Origin: Acinetobacter seifertii
GTDB taxonomy: Bacteria; Pseudomonadota; Gammaproteobacteria; Pseudomonadales; Moraxellaceae
Reading direction: 5' to 3'
DNA length: 64,000 nucleotides
NCBI RefSeq assembly: GCF_000368065.1
Contig: NZ_KB851199.1
Span: forward strand, 221,083 to 285,082
The notes under the pieces were generated by a model. It was not told the DNA's origin. It saw nothing but the letters and a program-made list of their open reading frames with translations, and did no database searches. A program made the position numbers and the translations under genes. This document shows, one piece after another, positions 38,178 to 48,248 of the stretch (positions are counted from its first letter, which is position 1; each line of letters opens with the position of its first letter).

Positions 38178-40472
38178 ATGTCAAACATGCAACTCGACAC
38201 TCTAAGACGCATTGTCCAAGAGATTAATGCGTCCGTGAGTTTGCATGAATCGTTAGACATTATGGTCAATCAGGTTGCTGAGGCCATGAAAGTGGATGTT
38301 TGCTCTATTTATTTACTCGATGAACGCAACCAGCGTTACGTCTTGATGGCCTCAAAAGGCTTAAATCCAGAATCTGTTGGTCATGTCTCATTGCAGATAG
38401 GTGAAGGCTTGGTCGGTTTGGTTGGGCAACGTGAAGAAATTGTTAACCTTGACAATGCCCCAAAACATGAGCGCTTCTTGTATTTACCTGAAACGGGCGA
38501 AGAAATTTATAACTCATTCCTCGGCGTACCTGTCATGTACCGTCGTAAAGTTATGGGCGTTTTAGTTGTCCAAAATAGACTTCCTCAAGACTTTAGCGAA
38601 GCAGCCGAATCATTTTTAGTTACGCTCTGTGCTCAGCTTTCTGGGGTGATTGCGCATGCTCACGCGGTTGGCAACATCGATGTATTTCGTAAGCCAAGTA
38701 ATGGGCCTGCCTATAAAACCTTCCAAGGTGCGTCAGGTGCAGGTGGTGTTGCTTTAGGTCGCGCTATTATTTTGTATCCACCTGCCGATTTGGGCGCTGT
38801 CCCTGACCGTGAAGCAGAAGATATTAGCCATGAGCTTCGCCTTTTAGATCAAGCGATTTCATCAGTTCGTTCAGAGATTCGTTCTTTAGACGAAAAAATG
38901 CATGATTCACTCATGGCAGAAGAACGCGCTTTATTTAGCGTTTTCTTAAGAATGCTAGATGAAAATGCATTACCCGCAGAAATTAAAGATCTGATTCGTG
39001 ATGGTCATTGGGCACAAGGTGCTGTACGTCGTGTCATTGAAAAACACACCGCCCTATTTGCACAAATGGAAGATGACTATCTTCGCGAACGTGTTTCCGA
39101 CCTTAAAGATTTAGGCCGACGTATTTTAGCGTGTTTACAAGAAGAAGATTCTAGCCACCGTGAACTCAGTCCAGACAGTATTTTAATTGGTGAAGAAATT
39201 AGTACTGCTGCACTCGTCGAGTTACCGGTCGATAATATCGCTGCTATTGTAACCTCCGAAGGTGCTGCTAACTCGCATATGGTAATTGTGGCACGCGCAT
39301 TGGGTATTCCAACAGTGGTTGGTGTCACTGAACTACCTGTTAACACGCTTGATGATGCAGAAATGATTGTGGATGCTTATCAGGGCCGAGTTTTTGTAAA
39401 CCCGCCACGTCGTTTACGTCAACGTTATAAAGAAATTCAAAAAGAAGATGAGCAAATCGCAAAAGATCTCAAGCAATACGAGACCAAAGAGGCGATTACT
39501 CCAGATGGTGTATCTGTTCAACTTTATGTAAATACAGGTCTCATGATTGATGTCGTTCGCGGCGTACAACGTGGCGCGCAAGGTGTAGGTCTATACCGAA
39601 GTGAAATTCCATTCATGTTACGGGAACGTTTCCCTGGTGAAGAAGAACAGCGTGCTATCTATCGTCAACAGTTGAGCCACTTTGCCAATAAACCAGTGGT
39701 CATGCGAACTCTCGATATTGGTGCCGATAAAGACTTGCCATACTTCAGTATTGAAGAAGAAAACTCGGCGTTAGGATGGCGTGGTATTCGTTTTACGCTT
39801 GATCATCCAGAGATTTTCTCGGCGCAAATTCGTGCAATGCTCAAAGCCAGTATTGGTTTAAATAACTTGCATATTCTATTGCCAATGGTGACAACAGTAA
39901 GTGAAGTCGAAGAAGTGCTTTATTTACTTGAGCGTGATTGGATCGCTGTGCAAGAAGAAGAGCAAGTTAAAATTACTAAACCAAAAATCGGGATTATGGT
40001 AGAGGTACCAAGCGTACTGCTACAAATTGATGAGTTTGCAGAGCTTGTTGATTTCTTCTCGGTTGGTTCAAATGATTTAACTCAATACTTACTTGCGGTA
40101 GACCGTAATAACCCGCATGTGGCCAGCGTATATTCACACTTCCATCCATCCATTTTGCGTGCCTTGACCCGACTAGTGAAGGAATGTCACAAATACCAAA
40201 AACCGGTAAGTATTTGTGGTGAGATGGCAGGTGATCCTTTGTCCGCAATCTTACTGATGGCAATGGGCTTTAATACCCTTTCTATGAGTTCAAGCAACAT
40301 CTTACGTGTCCGTAAAGCAATTTGTCATGTACCCATGACAGATGCTCAAAAATTACTTGATGATGTGATGAAAATGAATAACCCGCTTATTGTAAAAAGC
40401 TGGCTTGAGTACTACTTTAAAACGCATGGTTTAGCCGATATGGTTAAATCTAACCGTCTTGTCACCGTATAA
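38178..40472 (+). CDS. ptsP: PTS-Ntr enzyme I (phosphoenolpyruvate-protein phosphotransferase)
   Basis: A 764-residue protein that starts the nitrogen phosphotransferase relay. A GAF domain (residues about 1-160) is followed by the enzyme I N-terminal fold, the phospho-His loop SEGAANSHMVIVARALG (about residue 365) and the PEP-binding barrel with RSEIPFM, RTLDIGADKDLPYF, GWRGIRFTLD and FSVGSNDLTQYLLAVDR. The GAF sensor distinguishes it from sugar-PTS enzyme I. It passes phosphate to NPr and EIIA-Ntr. Confidence 0.95.
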   Translation: MSNMQLDTLRRIVQEINASVSLHESLDIMVNQVAEAMKVDVCSIYLLDERNQRYVLMASKGLNPESVGHVSLQIGEGLVGLVGQREEIVNLDNAPKHERFLYLPETGEEIYNSFLGVPVMYRRKVMGVLVVQNRLPQDFSEAAESFLVTLCAQLSGVIAHAHAVGNIDVFRKPSNGPAYKTFQGASGAGGVALGRAIILYPPADLGAVPDREAEDISHELRLLDQAISSVRSEIRSLDEKMHDSLMAEERALFSVFLRMLDENALPAEIKDLIRDGHWAQGAVRRVIEKHTALFAQMEDDYLRERVSDLKDLGRRILACLQEEDSSHRELSPDSILIGEEISTAALVELPVDNIAAIVTSEGAANSHMVIVARALGIPTVVGVTELPVNTLDDAEMIVDAYQGRVFVNPPRRLRQRYKEIQKEDEQIAKDLKQYETKEAITPDGVSVQLYVNTGLMIDVVRGVQRGAQGVGLYRSEIPFMLRERFPGEEEQRAIYRQQLSHFANKPVVMRTLDIGADKDLPYFSIEEENSALGWRGIRFTLDHPEIFSAQIRAMLKASIGLNNLHILLPMVTTVSEVEEVLYLLERDWIAVQEEEQVKITKPKIGIMVEVPSVLLQIDEFAELVDFFSVGSNDLTQYLLAVDRNNPHVASVYSHFHPSILRALTRLVKECHKYQKPVSICGEMAGDPLSAILLMAMGFNTLSMSSSNILRVRKAICHVPMTDAQKLLDDVMKMNNPLIVKSWLEYYFKTHGLADMVKSNRLVTV

Positions 40473-40479
40473 ATACTTT

Positions 40480-40507
40480 AAAAGGAGAGTTTTAACTCTC
40501 CTTTTTT
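40480..40507 (+). terminator. ptsP terminator
   Basis: AAAGGAGAGTT / AACTCTCCTTT with a 2-nt loop and a T-run. Confidence 0.9.
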
Positions 40508-40983
40508 ATTGAACTATTTTTTGGATTTTCTCTTTATTTCAAACTCTCATTTACTGTACTCAATAATTTTGCTTAACTCTTGAAATCGGTTTTACCTATC
40601 AATATAGACAATTTAATCCATTTGAAAAATAAATATTCAGATTTTAGTATATTTAAAGAACGAAGTTGAAAGATATTGCGATGTTTCAATGATTAAGGAG
40701 CTCATGCTATGCATCATTATTTGCAAAAGTCGAACCATTTTCCCTCTTGTTTTTTAGTCTTCATGCAGTAAATTGAAGGAATAATAAACAAAGGAAACTT
40801 ATGTAGTATTGAATAAAAATGATGAGCTGACATAACAGTGAAAAAATTTAAACAGTTTACTTCACCACTTCTTCTCTCATTTCTTTATTCGCTACACATA
40901 ATTTTTTAACCCAGAAGTCCAGGAAAATGAGCATTCGGTTCCATTTAAAGCTCAAATAAATATTACCCAGAGAGAATATAATC
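40508..40983 (+). other. 476-bp spacer before katG, one possible short peptide gene
   Basis: AT-rich. A 20-codon frame (MHHYLQKSNHFPSCFLVFMQ, 40709-40771) has a strong SD, AAGGAG, 8 nt before its ATG. A second very short frame with GTG at 40838 encodes 23 residues beginning MKKFKQF. Neither is conserved as far as I can see. The katG SD (AGAGAG) is at the right end. I see no other structure. Confidence 0.3.
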
Positions 40984-43140
40984 ATGTCAAACGAATCAAA
41001 ATGTCCCTTTTCAGGTCATAACTCAAAACCACAAGTAGCCCTCGGTGGTGGCACGACTAATTTACACTGGTGGCCAAATCAATTACGTGTTGACTTGCTT
41101 AATCAACATTCAGAACGCTCTAATCCACTTGGTAAAGATTTTAATTACCGTGAAGAATTTAAAAAAATTGACTACTACGCCCTTAAAGCTGATATCAAAA
41201 ATGTATTAACCGACTCCCAAGACTGGTGGCCAGCCGATTGGGGAAATTACACAGGCTTATTTATTCGTTTAGCATGGCATGCTGCGGGTACCTATCGCAT
41301 GGGTGATGGCCGTGGTGGTGCAGGTCGTGGTCAACAACGTTTTGCACCATTAAATAGTTGGCCTGACAATGCGAGCTTAGATAAAGCACGTCGTTTATTA
41401 TGGCCAGTTAAACAGAAATATGGTCAAAAAATATCGTGGGCAGATTTATTTATTCTTGCTGGGAACATTGCACTTGAATCTTCTGGCTTCCGTACCTTTG
41501 GTTTTGGTGCAGGTCGTGAAGATGTTTGGGAACCAGATAACGATGTAAACTGGGGCGATGAAAAAGAATGGTTAGCTCACCGTAACTCTGAAGCTTTGGC
41601 AGGTAGTAATCTTGCTGCAACCGAAATGGGTCTAATTTATGTGAACCCTGAAGGTCCAGAAGCTAGTGGTGACCCAAGGTCGGCTGCTCCATTTATTCGT
41701 GCGACTTTCGGCAACATGGCAATGGATGATGAAGAAATTGTTGCTTTGATTGCAGGCGGGCACACCTTAGGTAAAACGCATGGTGCAGCCCCTGCTGACC
41801 ATGTTCAGGCTGATCCTGAAGGTGCTCCAATTGAACAAATGGGCTTTGGCTGGTCAAATAGCTTTGGTACAGGTGTTGGTAAAGATGCGATCACTTCAGG
41901 TTTAGAAGTGATTTGGTCACAGACTCCAACACAATGGAGCAATTACTTCTTTGAAAACCTATTCAAATATGAATGGGTACAAGAACGCTCACCTGCTGGT
42001 GCAATTCAATGGGTAGCAGCAGATGCTGAAGCGATTATTCCTGATCCATTCGATCCGTCAGTTAAACGTAAGCCAACTATGCTGACTACAGATTTGACTT
42101 TACGTTTTGACCCTGAGTTTGAAAAGATCTCTCGTCGCTTCCATGACGACCCTCAAGCATTCGCAAATGCATTTGCTCGTGCATGGTTCAAGTTAACTCA
42201 CCGTGATATGGGGCCAAAAGCACGTTATTTAGGCCCTGAAGTACCTGCTGAAGATTTAATTTGGCAAGACCCATTACCTGCTGCTAGCGCTATACCATCT
42301 GCTGCAAGCATTGCTGATGCAAAAGCAAAAATTGCTGCGTTAGGATTATCTGCTGGTGAGTTAGTTTCTCTTGGTTGGGCATCAGCATCAACATTCCGTG
42401 GTGGAGACAAACGCGGTGGTGCAAACGGTGCACGCATTGCTTTAGCGCCTCAACGTGGTTGGGAAGTCAATAAAAAAGCTGTTGAGACTTTAACTAAAAT
42501 TGAAGAGCTCAAAGCATCGACCCAATTGTCATTGGCTGACTTAATTGTGCTTGCAGGTAACGTGGGTGTAGAGCAAGCTGCTCAAGCGGCAGGCTTTAAC
42601 ATTAGCGTTCCATTTGCTCCTGGTCGTGTTGATGCATTACAAAGTCAAACTGATATCGAAACTTTCCAATTGCTACTCGGCGCTGCTGATGGCTTTAGAA
42701 ACTGGAAGAAAGAAGGTATCAATACACCAGCTGAAATCTTATTGATTGATAAAGCTCAGCAACTGACTTTGACTGCACCAGAGTTAACTGCATTAATTGG
42801 TGGTTTACGTGTACTGGGCACCAATTGGGATGATTCACAACATGGTGTATTCACTCAGCAAGTGGGTGTACTCAGCACAGATTTCTTTACAAACTTACTC
42901 GACATGTCGAATGTATGGGCACCTGTTGATTCAACAAGTGAAGTATTTGAAGGCAAAGACCGTAAGACAGGTACAGTCAAATTTACTGCGACACGTAATG
43001 ACTTAGTTTTTGGTTCAAACTCAATTTTACGTGCCTTGTCAGAAGTTTATGCTCAAGCCGATGGTAAAGAAAAATTTGTTCAAGACTTTGTTGCAGCATG
43101 GACAAAAGTCATGAATCTTGACCGTTTTGACTTAGCTTAA
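40984..43140 (+). CDS. katG: catalase-peroxidase
   Basis: A 718-residue class I haem peroxidase with two peroxidase domains, only the first binding haem. The active site [20 protein letters not shown] holds the distal Arg, Trp and His. IYVNPEGP supplies the Tyr and GNMAMDDEE the Met of the Trp-Tyr-Met adduct that gives catalase activity. The proximal His is in [10 protein letters not shown]. It removes hydrogen peroxide. It is monocistronic with its own terminator. Confidence 0.97.
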   Translation: MSNESKCPFSGHNSKPQVALGGGTTNLHWWPNQLRVDLLNQHSERSNPLGKDFNYREEFKKIDYYALKADIKNVLTDSQDWWPADWGNYTGLFIRLAWHAAGTYRMGDGRGGAGRGQQRFAPLNSWPDNASLDKARRLLWPVKQKYGQKISWADLFILAGNIALESSGFRTFGFGAGREDVWEPDNDVNWGDEKEWLAHRNSEALAGSNLAATEMGLIYVNPEGPEASGDPRSAAPFIRATFGNMAMDDEEIVALIAGGHTLGKTHGAAPADHVQADPEGAPIEQMGFGWSNSFGTGVGKDAITSGLEVIWSQTPTQWSNYFFENLFKYEWVQERSPAGAIQWVAADAEAIIPDPFDPSVKRKPTMLTTDLTLRFDPEFEKISRRFHDDPQAFANAFARAWFKLTHRDMGPKARYLGPEVPAEDLIWQDPLPAASAIPSAASIADAKAKIAALGLSAGELVSLGWASASTFRGGDKRGGANGARIALAPQRGWEVNKKAVETLTKIEELKASTQLSLADLIVLAGNVGVEQAAQAAGFNISVPFAPGRVDALQSQTDIETFQLLLGAADGFRNWKKEGINTPAEILLIDKAQQLTLTAPELTALIGGLRVLGTNWDDSQHGVFTQQVGVLSTDFFTNLLDMSNVWAPVDSTSEVFEGKDRKTGTVKFTATRNDLVFGSNSILRALSEVYAQADGKEKFVQDFVAAWTKVMNLDRFDLA

Positions 43141-43154
43141 TTTAAGTCAAAATC

Positions 43155-43187
43155 AAAAAAGCCAGTTCACATTGAACTGGCTTTTTT
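43155..43187. terminator. katG terminator
   Basis: GCCAGTTCA / TGAACTGGC with a 2-nt loop, A-run and T-run on either side. It also serves the convergent MBL gene. Confidence 0.92.
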
Positions 43188-43205
43188 ATATACAATATTG
43201 AGGTT

Positions 43206-44258
43206 CTAGACAGTCAATTTATGCCCTTCTCGAATACAATAAAAAGGATTAGCAAGTTTTGAGGAAGCTTTAATAGCGTGAGCTAAAGCATGCTCTGGAT
43301 CTTCACGATTTTCATCTGTTAACTGAAAGGTTCGATAGTGAATCGCAACGGAACGATGGGCTTGTAAATCTAAATGTGCATGGACTGCGTCTTGAGGATT
43401 CATATGAACATAGCTCATTAGTTTACGAGGTTCATAAGCTCCAATTGGAAGTAAAGCAACACGCGGTGCCCCATAACGTGCATGAATTTGTTTGAAATGT
43501 CCTGCATAACCAGTGTCACCAGCAAAAAAACAATGTCCCGTTTTTGCTAAAACCGAAAACCCGCCCCAAAGTGCTTTATTTTGGTCACGTAAACCACGTC
43601 CCGAACCATGCTGAGCAGGTGTATAAACAATTCTTAACTCGTGATAAGGAATTTCCTGCCACCAGTCCATTTCAATGACATGGAACTCTTTAGGCAAGTA
43701 AAACCCGTTACCTAGCCCTGTATAAATCGGCATTGCGAATTTTTTATGTAGCCATTCAAGCGTTGCTAAATCCATATGATCATAATGATTATGGCTCAGT
43801 AAAACTCCATGAATAGTTGGCAACTGTTCCAAGGCAAAACCTGCTGGACATACACGGCGTGGACCACGACCATGCAGTGGACTCGCATAATCACACCATA
43901 CTGGGTCAGTAATAAAGTTATATGGTCCAATTTGAATAAGTACAGTCGCGTGACCGACAAACCAAACTTGCCAATCATCTAAGTCCGCATGAGGGCGATT
44001 TTGTGGCAACGCAATTGGTGTATTAATACGCGCTTCGTATTCGTGTTGAATATCTACATTCCATGTATAAGATTCACGGGTAACTAACCAGCGTAATAGC
44101 TCTTTCGATCCCCGTGCTGGTGACCTAGGCTGCTGATTATAAAAACGAGTATCTTTTTCGTGGCCCAATTCAGGATGGCAAAAAGGCGGCTTTATCCAAG
44201 TATGCGTCCAACAGGACTGAGTCGGCAATTGATACGTTAATGTCGGCTTGTCTTTCAT
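43206..44258 (-). CDS. MBL-fold metal hydrolase (NAPE-PLD/UlaG-like)
   Basis: A 350-residue metallo-beta-lactamase-fold enzyme. The metal motif is LLSHNHYDHMD (HxHxDH, about residue 138), with later ligands in HGSGRGL, FFAGDTGYAG and HYRTFQLTDE. VWFVGHATVLIQIG...DPVW is the family N-terminal pattern. Relatives include N-acyl-phosphatidylethanolamine phospholipase D. No signal peptide is seen, so it is cytoplasmic. Substrate unknown. Confidence 0.85.
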   Translation of the reverse strand: MKDKPTLTYQLPTQSCWTHTWIKPPFCHPELGHEKDTRFYNQQPRSPARGSKELLRWLVTRESYTWNVDIQHEYEARINTPIALPQNRPHADLDDWQVWFVGHATVLIQIGPYNFITDPVWCDYASPLHGRGPRRVCPAGFALEQLPTIHGVLLSHNHYDHMDLATLEWLHKKFAMPIYTGLGNGFYLPKEFHVIEMDWWQEIPYHELRIVYTPAQHGSGRGLRDQNKALWGGFSVLAKTGHCFFAGDTGYAGHFKQIHARYGAPRVALLPIGAYEPRKLMSYVHMNPQDAVHAHLDLQAHRSVAIHYRTFQLTDENREDPEHALAHAIKASSKLANPFYCIREGHKLTV

Positions 44259-44951
44259 GGGCTTATTCTATGGTTGTAGCATCGAGAGGATGAATCATAC
44301 TGTCTTCTATCTTAGCGATTTAAATAAATTAAGCTATGAAACTTACATTTATTTATCATATAAATATCCCTTTTATTTTCATCGCCACCCACACACATCA
44401 ATCTAAACTGCCACAAAAGAATGTCTAGATATGTTGAGTTTGTGATTCATTAATTACAGTGTTTATTAAAAGCTACTGTATAACATAACAATCCTATATA
44501 ATAAGCCGCCTATAACGAAAGGAGGAATTGTTTTTATCTCAGTTAATCAATTTTTATAAAATTGCTGACTTTTTTGATATGCATAAAAATCGGAAAATAC
44601 GGCAACATACAAGCGATACATTTATTAACAAAATACTATTGATACACAACTATACAAAGATTTCCTCCTATCAAAGCTTCTACAAATAATAGTCTTTTTC
44701 ATAATATGAGAAAATTACATATTATTTTTCAAGAGTAATTAAAATTTATGACTAGAATTTAAAATAAATTTGATTGTGAAGCTGGATTAATATATTTTAT
44801 AAATTAATAATTAAAAAATTTTTCATATTAAATTAATAATGATTTATAAATTTTCATTTATTTTATAAATATCTAAAGCATCTTCACGCTATATACTTTT
44901 ATGCTTTATACTTTACTTAAATCATAGTAAGACATTTTTTGGATTAGTCTT
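44259..44951 (+). other. 693-bp AT-rich spacer with one possible small gene
   Basis: No conserved gene. On the plus strand, TATAAT (44497-44502) is followed by AAAGGAGG (44518-44525), then a 53-codon frame from a TTG at 44528 to a TAA at 44689. A hairpin ATAATATG-N9-CATATTAT with a T-run follows at 44701-44729. The SD is only 2 nt from the TTG, and the frame's composition is ordinary AT-rich, so the gene is doubtful. AGGAGGAA (44520-44527) has an exact complement, TTCCTCCT, at 44662-44669. Confidence 0.3.
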
Positions 44952-45851
44952 ATGGAATTACGCCATCTTCGATATTTCATCACTGTTGCTGAAGAATTAA
45001 ATTTTAGTAAGGCCGCTCTCAAACTCTATACCGCGCAACCCTCCCTTAGCCAACAAATTAAAGATTTAGAAGAAGATGTCGGAGTACGACTTTTAAATCG
45101 CACAAAACGTAAAGTCGAATTAACAGAAGAAGGTGAAGTATTTTTAGAACATGCTCGTTTAACACTAGCCCAAGCTGATAAGGCAGTCGCTTTGGCACGC
45201 CAAGTCTCGAAGGCTAAACAACAGCTATTACGCATTGGTTTCGTCCCCATTGCAGAAATGAAAATTTTCCCCTATGTATTGCCAAATCTTCGCTTACAAC
45301 ACCCAGACCTTACGATTGAACTATCAAGCTTAAACAATACTGAGCAACTCAAAGCCTTAAAAAGAGGTGAACTCGATATCACCTTTACTCGTGACAATAC
45401 TGAAACTGATGAAATTCAAAGCCAATTTGTTTTAACAGAACCTCTAATTTTTCTATTACCAAGAAATCATCCCCTCGCCAAATACGAACGTATCCCCGTA
45501 AAAGCGTTAAATGGTATTGATTTCATTATTCCTGCTGCTGAACAATCTAGTACCCTGCACAATACTATTTTAGAGTTTACTAAAACTTATAATATTGACC
45601 TCAATATTGTACAAAAGGCAGATAATATTTTACTTAACATTAATTCTGCTGGATCTGGACTAGGATGCACGATTTTACCAGCCTATATTGCTCCGCTAGG
45701 CGTTGCTAACACAGTGGTTCGTCCTCTAGATGTTGAATTACCTTCTTTAGATTTATTTGTGAGTTATCGTAAAAATACACAATCTGTTGGTGTTAAAAGA
45801 TTTATTGATCAACTCAATAAAGTATTTCATCTTGATAAGAATCAAGATTAA
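44952..45851 (+). CDS. LysR-family transcriptional regulator (BenM/CatM-like)
   Basis: A 299-residue regulator. The winged helix begins MELRHLRYFITVAEELNFSK and continues AQPSLSQQIKDLEEDVGVRL, the pattern of BenM/CatM-type LysR proteins. The effector-binding domain starts near residue 92 (LRIGFVPIAEMKIFPYVLPN). The gene lies between long AT-rich spacers and no obvious target adjoins it. A DUF1345 gene follows after 242 bp. Confidence 0.9.
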   Translation: MELRHLRYFITVAEELNFSKAALKLYTAQPSLSQQIKDLEEDVGVRLLNRTKRKVELTEEGEVFLEHARLTLAQADKAVALARQVSKAKQQLLRIGFVPIAEMKIFPYVLPNLRLQHPDLTIELSSLNNTEQLKALKRGELDITFTRDNTETDEIQSQFVLTEPLIFLLPRNHPLAKYERIPVKALNGIDFIIPAAEQSSTLHNTILEFTKTYNIDLNIVQKADNILLNINSAGSGLGCTILPAYIAPLGVANTVVRPLDVELPSLDLFVSYRKNTQSVGVKRFIDQLNKVFHLDKNQD

Positions 45852-45907
45852 ACACCAAAGTTAAATCTACTTTTACTCTTAAATAATAAATTAGTTAGAA
45901 AATCTAA

Positions 45908-45954
45908 ATTAAAGTATAAAATAAATGCATTTAATATTTATTTTATACTTTAAT
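45908..45954. repeat. 18-bp perfect AT-rich inverted repeat
   Basis: ATTAAAGTATAAAATAAA at 45908-45925 is mirrored exactly at 45937-45954 across an 11-nt loop, between the LysR and DUF1345 genes. There is almost no G or C, so it may be a weak terminator or a protein-binding palindrome. Confidence 0.6.
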
Positions 45955-46093
45955 GAAGTAATTTAATTTTCAATAAATATATTATCTTTAATTTATAAAA
46001 TATTATTAATAAGCATAAAGCATATATAAAACTTAATGTTAAATTAACCAAACAGTAAAAAATATTTACTAGAGCATATGGAGTGTCGAGTAA

Positions 46094-46771
46094 ATGGTAG
46101 CACTATTAAAGCATTTGGGTCGTAGCGTGCGAAATCGACCTCACTTCTTTATTGCTTTATTTGTGGGAGTTATTGCCGGAACTCTATTGACTTGGTTCAC
46201 CTCATGGAAATGGTCTACTATTTTATTAGTCAGCTGGAATGGTTCCATTGGCTTATATTTATTGCATGTTTTCAAACTAATGAAAAATGCAGATCACTCT
46301 CAAATGCAGCAACAAGCTAAAAAACAAGATGAAAGCAAATGGGTGATTATGCTGATTGTTTTACTGGCAATTTCTATGTGTTTAGTTGCTATTTTAGTAC
46401 AGTTGTCCCAGCTTCCTTCTGACCATTATGCAAAATTAGGACACGTTGCTTTAGCTTTACTTACAATTGTTTCAGCATGGCTTTTTATGCACACAGTTTT
46501 CGCCTTGCATTATGCACATGACTTTTATATGGCTTTATCGAGAAATGAAGAAAGTGGCGGATTAGAGTTTCCAGGCACAAAAAATCCAACTTATCCCGAC
46601 TTCTTATATTTTAGTTATATTATTGGCACTTCAGCACAAACAGCAGATGTATCGGTCACGACTAGGCATATGCGTTTGCTAAACTTATTTCATTTCGTAC
46701 TGGCATTTGGCTTTAACACAACAATTTTAGCAATTTGTATTAACGTGGCTGCTGGTTTTATCAGTAACTAA
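46094..46771 (+). CDS. DUF1345 membrane protein
   Basis: A 225-residue protein with five or six hydrophobic helices. Family features are FALHYAHDFYM, EFPGTKNPTYPDFLYFSYIIGTSAQTADVS and the closing helix LLNLFHFVLAFGFNTTILA. These match DUF1345 (YwbE-like helical membrane proteins of unknown role). A GGAGTG precedes the start. Confidence 0.85.
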   Translation: MVALLKHLGRSVRNRPHFFIALFVGVIAGTLLTWFTSWKWSTILLVSWNGSIGLYLLHVFKLMKNADHSQMQQQAKKQDESKWVIMLIVLLAISMCLVAILVQLSQLPSDHYAKLGHVALALLTIVSAWLFMHTVFALHYAHDFYMALSRNEESGGLEFPGTKNPTYPDFLYFSYIIGTSAQTADVSVTTRHMRLLNLFHFVLAFGFNTTILAICINVAAGFISN

Positions 46772-46793
46772 AACGCTTGAGTTAAAAACAGAA

Positions 46794-46813
46794 AGCCACC
46801 CTAAAGGGTGGCT
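46794..46813. terminator. hairpin between DUF1345 and GST genes
   Basis: AGCCACCC / GGGTGGCT is a perfect 8-bp GC-rich stem with a 4-nt loop between convergent genes. There is no clear T-run on the plus side. Confidence 0.65.
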
Positions 46814-46827
46814 CGAAATAGTATAAA

Positions 46828-47433
46828 TTACAGTAACTCGCCCATGCTGCTTCGTTTTAAGCCTTCACGTTGCTTAATCGTTTCAACATAACGTGTAATG
46901 GTAGGGTGTGATTCAATCGCATTCATTTTTAATTGCCATAACAGCATCGCGCCCACACTTACATCTGCTGCGGTAAATTGTTCACCACATAAATATGGAT
47001 TTGCTTCACTTACCCCTTGAACCAAAGCTTGGTAAGCATCGTTATAATCACCATAACCAACAAACATTTTTTGCTCAGCTGTTACTTCTATTCCTAGAGC
47101 TTTATCAACGCCAGCAGCTTCCCAAGGACCTGCCATCATAAACAACCAACGATAGTACAAACCACGCTTTGGATCATTCAAGGCTGGTGCTAAACCTTTG
47201 TCACTAAACTTGTCGGCTAGATATGCACAAATTGCCCCCAACTCATAAATAACCACATCGCCATCTACCAATACAGGTACTTTTCCAAAAGGATTAAGTT
47301 TTAAATATTCTGGTGATTTCATCTCAGTCTTGTATTCGACTTCAATACGCTCACATTCAACACCAAGCTCGACTAAAAGCCAGTCGACAACCACACCACG
47401 CGATTCTTTGTTAGTATAAAGTTTAAGGCTCAT
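46828..47433 (-). CDS. glutathione S-transferase family protein
   Basis: A 201-residue two-domain GST. The thioredoxin-like N-terminal domain has LNPFGKVPVLVDGD (cis-Pro, glutathione contact) and the first-helix catalytic region KESRGVVVDWLLVELG. The all-alpha C-terminal domain contains GEQFTAADVSVGAMLLW (N-capping Asp). Substrate unknown. It ends 49 bp from the YafY-type gene on the same strand. Confidence 0.88.
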   Translation of the reverse strand: MSLKLYTNKESRGVVVDWLLVELGVECERIEVEYKTEMKSPEYLKLNPFGKVPVLVDGDVVIYELGAICAYLADKFSDKGLAPALNDPKRGLYYRWLFMMAGPWEAAGVDKALGIEVTAEQKMFVGYGDYNDAYQALVQGVSEANPYLCGEQFTAADVSVGAMLLWQLKMNAIESHPTITRYVETIKQREGLKRSSMGELL

Positions 47434-47482
47434 TTTTTATGGCTCCTTGTTTATCGTGATGCTAGTCTACAAGGGTCTTTTG

Positions 47483-48178
47483 TCATTTTTTGTCAGTAGT
47501 CTTTTGCGATTCTTGCGCCCACCATTGCTGGAACAGTTGTTGTTTAAATGATGGATATAACTCTTGGGTTAAACTTAAGTGTTGAATACGATCCATTCTA
47601 AAATGTCGAAAGTCCTGTCGTAGTTCACACCATGCGGCCAACACAATTTTGTCATTAAAATATCCCAAAGCAAAAGGCCACAAGGTTCGAACACTACTTC
47701 GCTGTTGTTCATCATGATAATGCATCGAAATTTTGACTTGCTGCCGAATAGCTAACCGCACTTGTTCGACTCGATTTTCATCTACAGGCAGCCATGTGTT
47801 AAACGCTCTTAGGGTCGTTTGCTGTAATAAATATTGGCGATGCTCAGGCAAAACAGAATTTAATTTAGCTAAGATGGATGTAGATGATGATTGTAAAGAC
47901 TGGTCAGGCACACTCTTTAACCAATACAGTGCCAAAAAAATAGCTTCAACTTCATTTTCATTGAGTGTCATTGGTGGTAATACAATGTCTTCTTTAAGCT
48001 GAAACCCCAAACCTGCCGATGCATCGATTCTCACACCTTGTGCACGTAGACTATCAATATCACGGTAAATACTACGAACACTAATTCCCATACGTTCAGC
48101 CAAGACTTGGGCAGTAACTGGATAACGGAATTCACGGAGTTGTTGTAAAAGATTTAATAAACGAATAGAACGGCTCAT
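47483..48178 (-). CDS. YafY-family HTH-WYL transcriptional regulator
   Basis: A 231-residue regulator with an N-terminal winged HTH (LLQQLREFRYPVTAQVLAER...SVRSIYRDIDSLRAQG) and a C-terminal WYL domain (KISMHYHDEQ...WPFALGYFNDKIVLAAWC). WYL domains bind ligands, often nucleic-acid derived. The start at 48178 (MSRSIRLL) has GAGAAAA before it; MRKMSRSI from 48187 is an alternative. It probably controls the GST gene directly downstream. Confidence 0.88.
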   Translation of the reverse strand: MSRSIRLLNLLQQLREFRYPVTAQVLAERMGISVRSIYRDIDSLRAQGVRIDASAGLGFQLKEDIVLPPMTLNENEVEAIFLALYWLKSVPDQSLQSSSTSILAKLNSVLPEHRQYLLQQTTLRAFNTWLPVDENRVEQVRLAIRQQVKISMHYHDEQQRSSVRTLWPFALGYFNDKIVLAAWCELRQDFRHFRMDRIQHLSLTQELYPSFKQQLFQQWWAQESQKTTDKK

Positions 48179-48248
48179 TTTTCTCATCTTATTGTTATTG
48201 GACTTACAATAAGAGGGAATAAATTCCCCCTTCTTATATCATTCTAAA

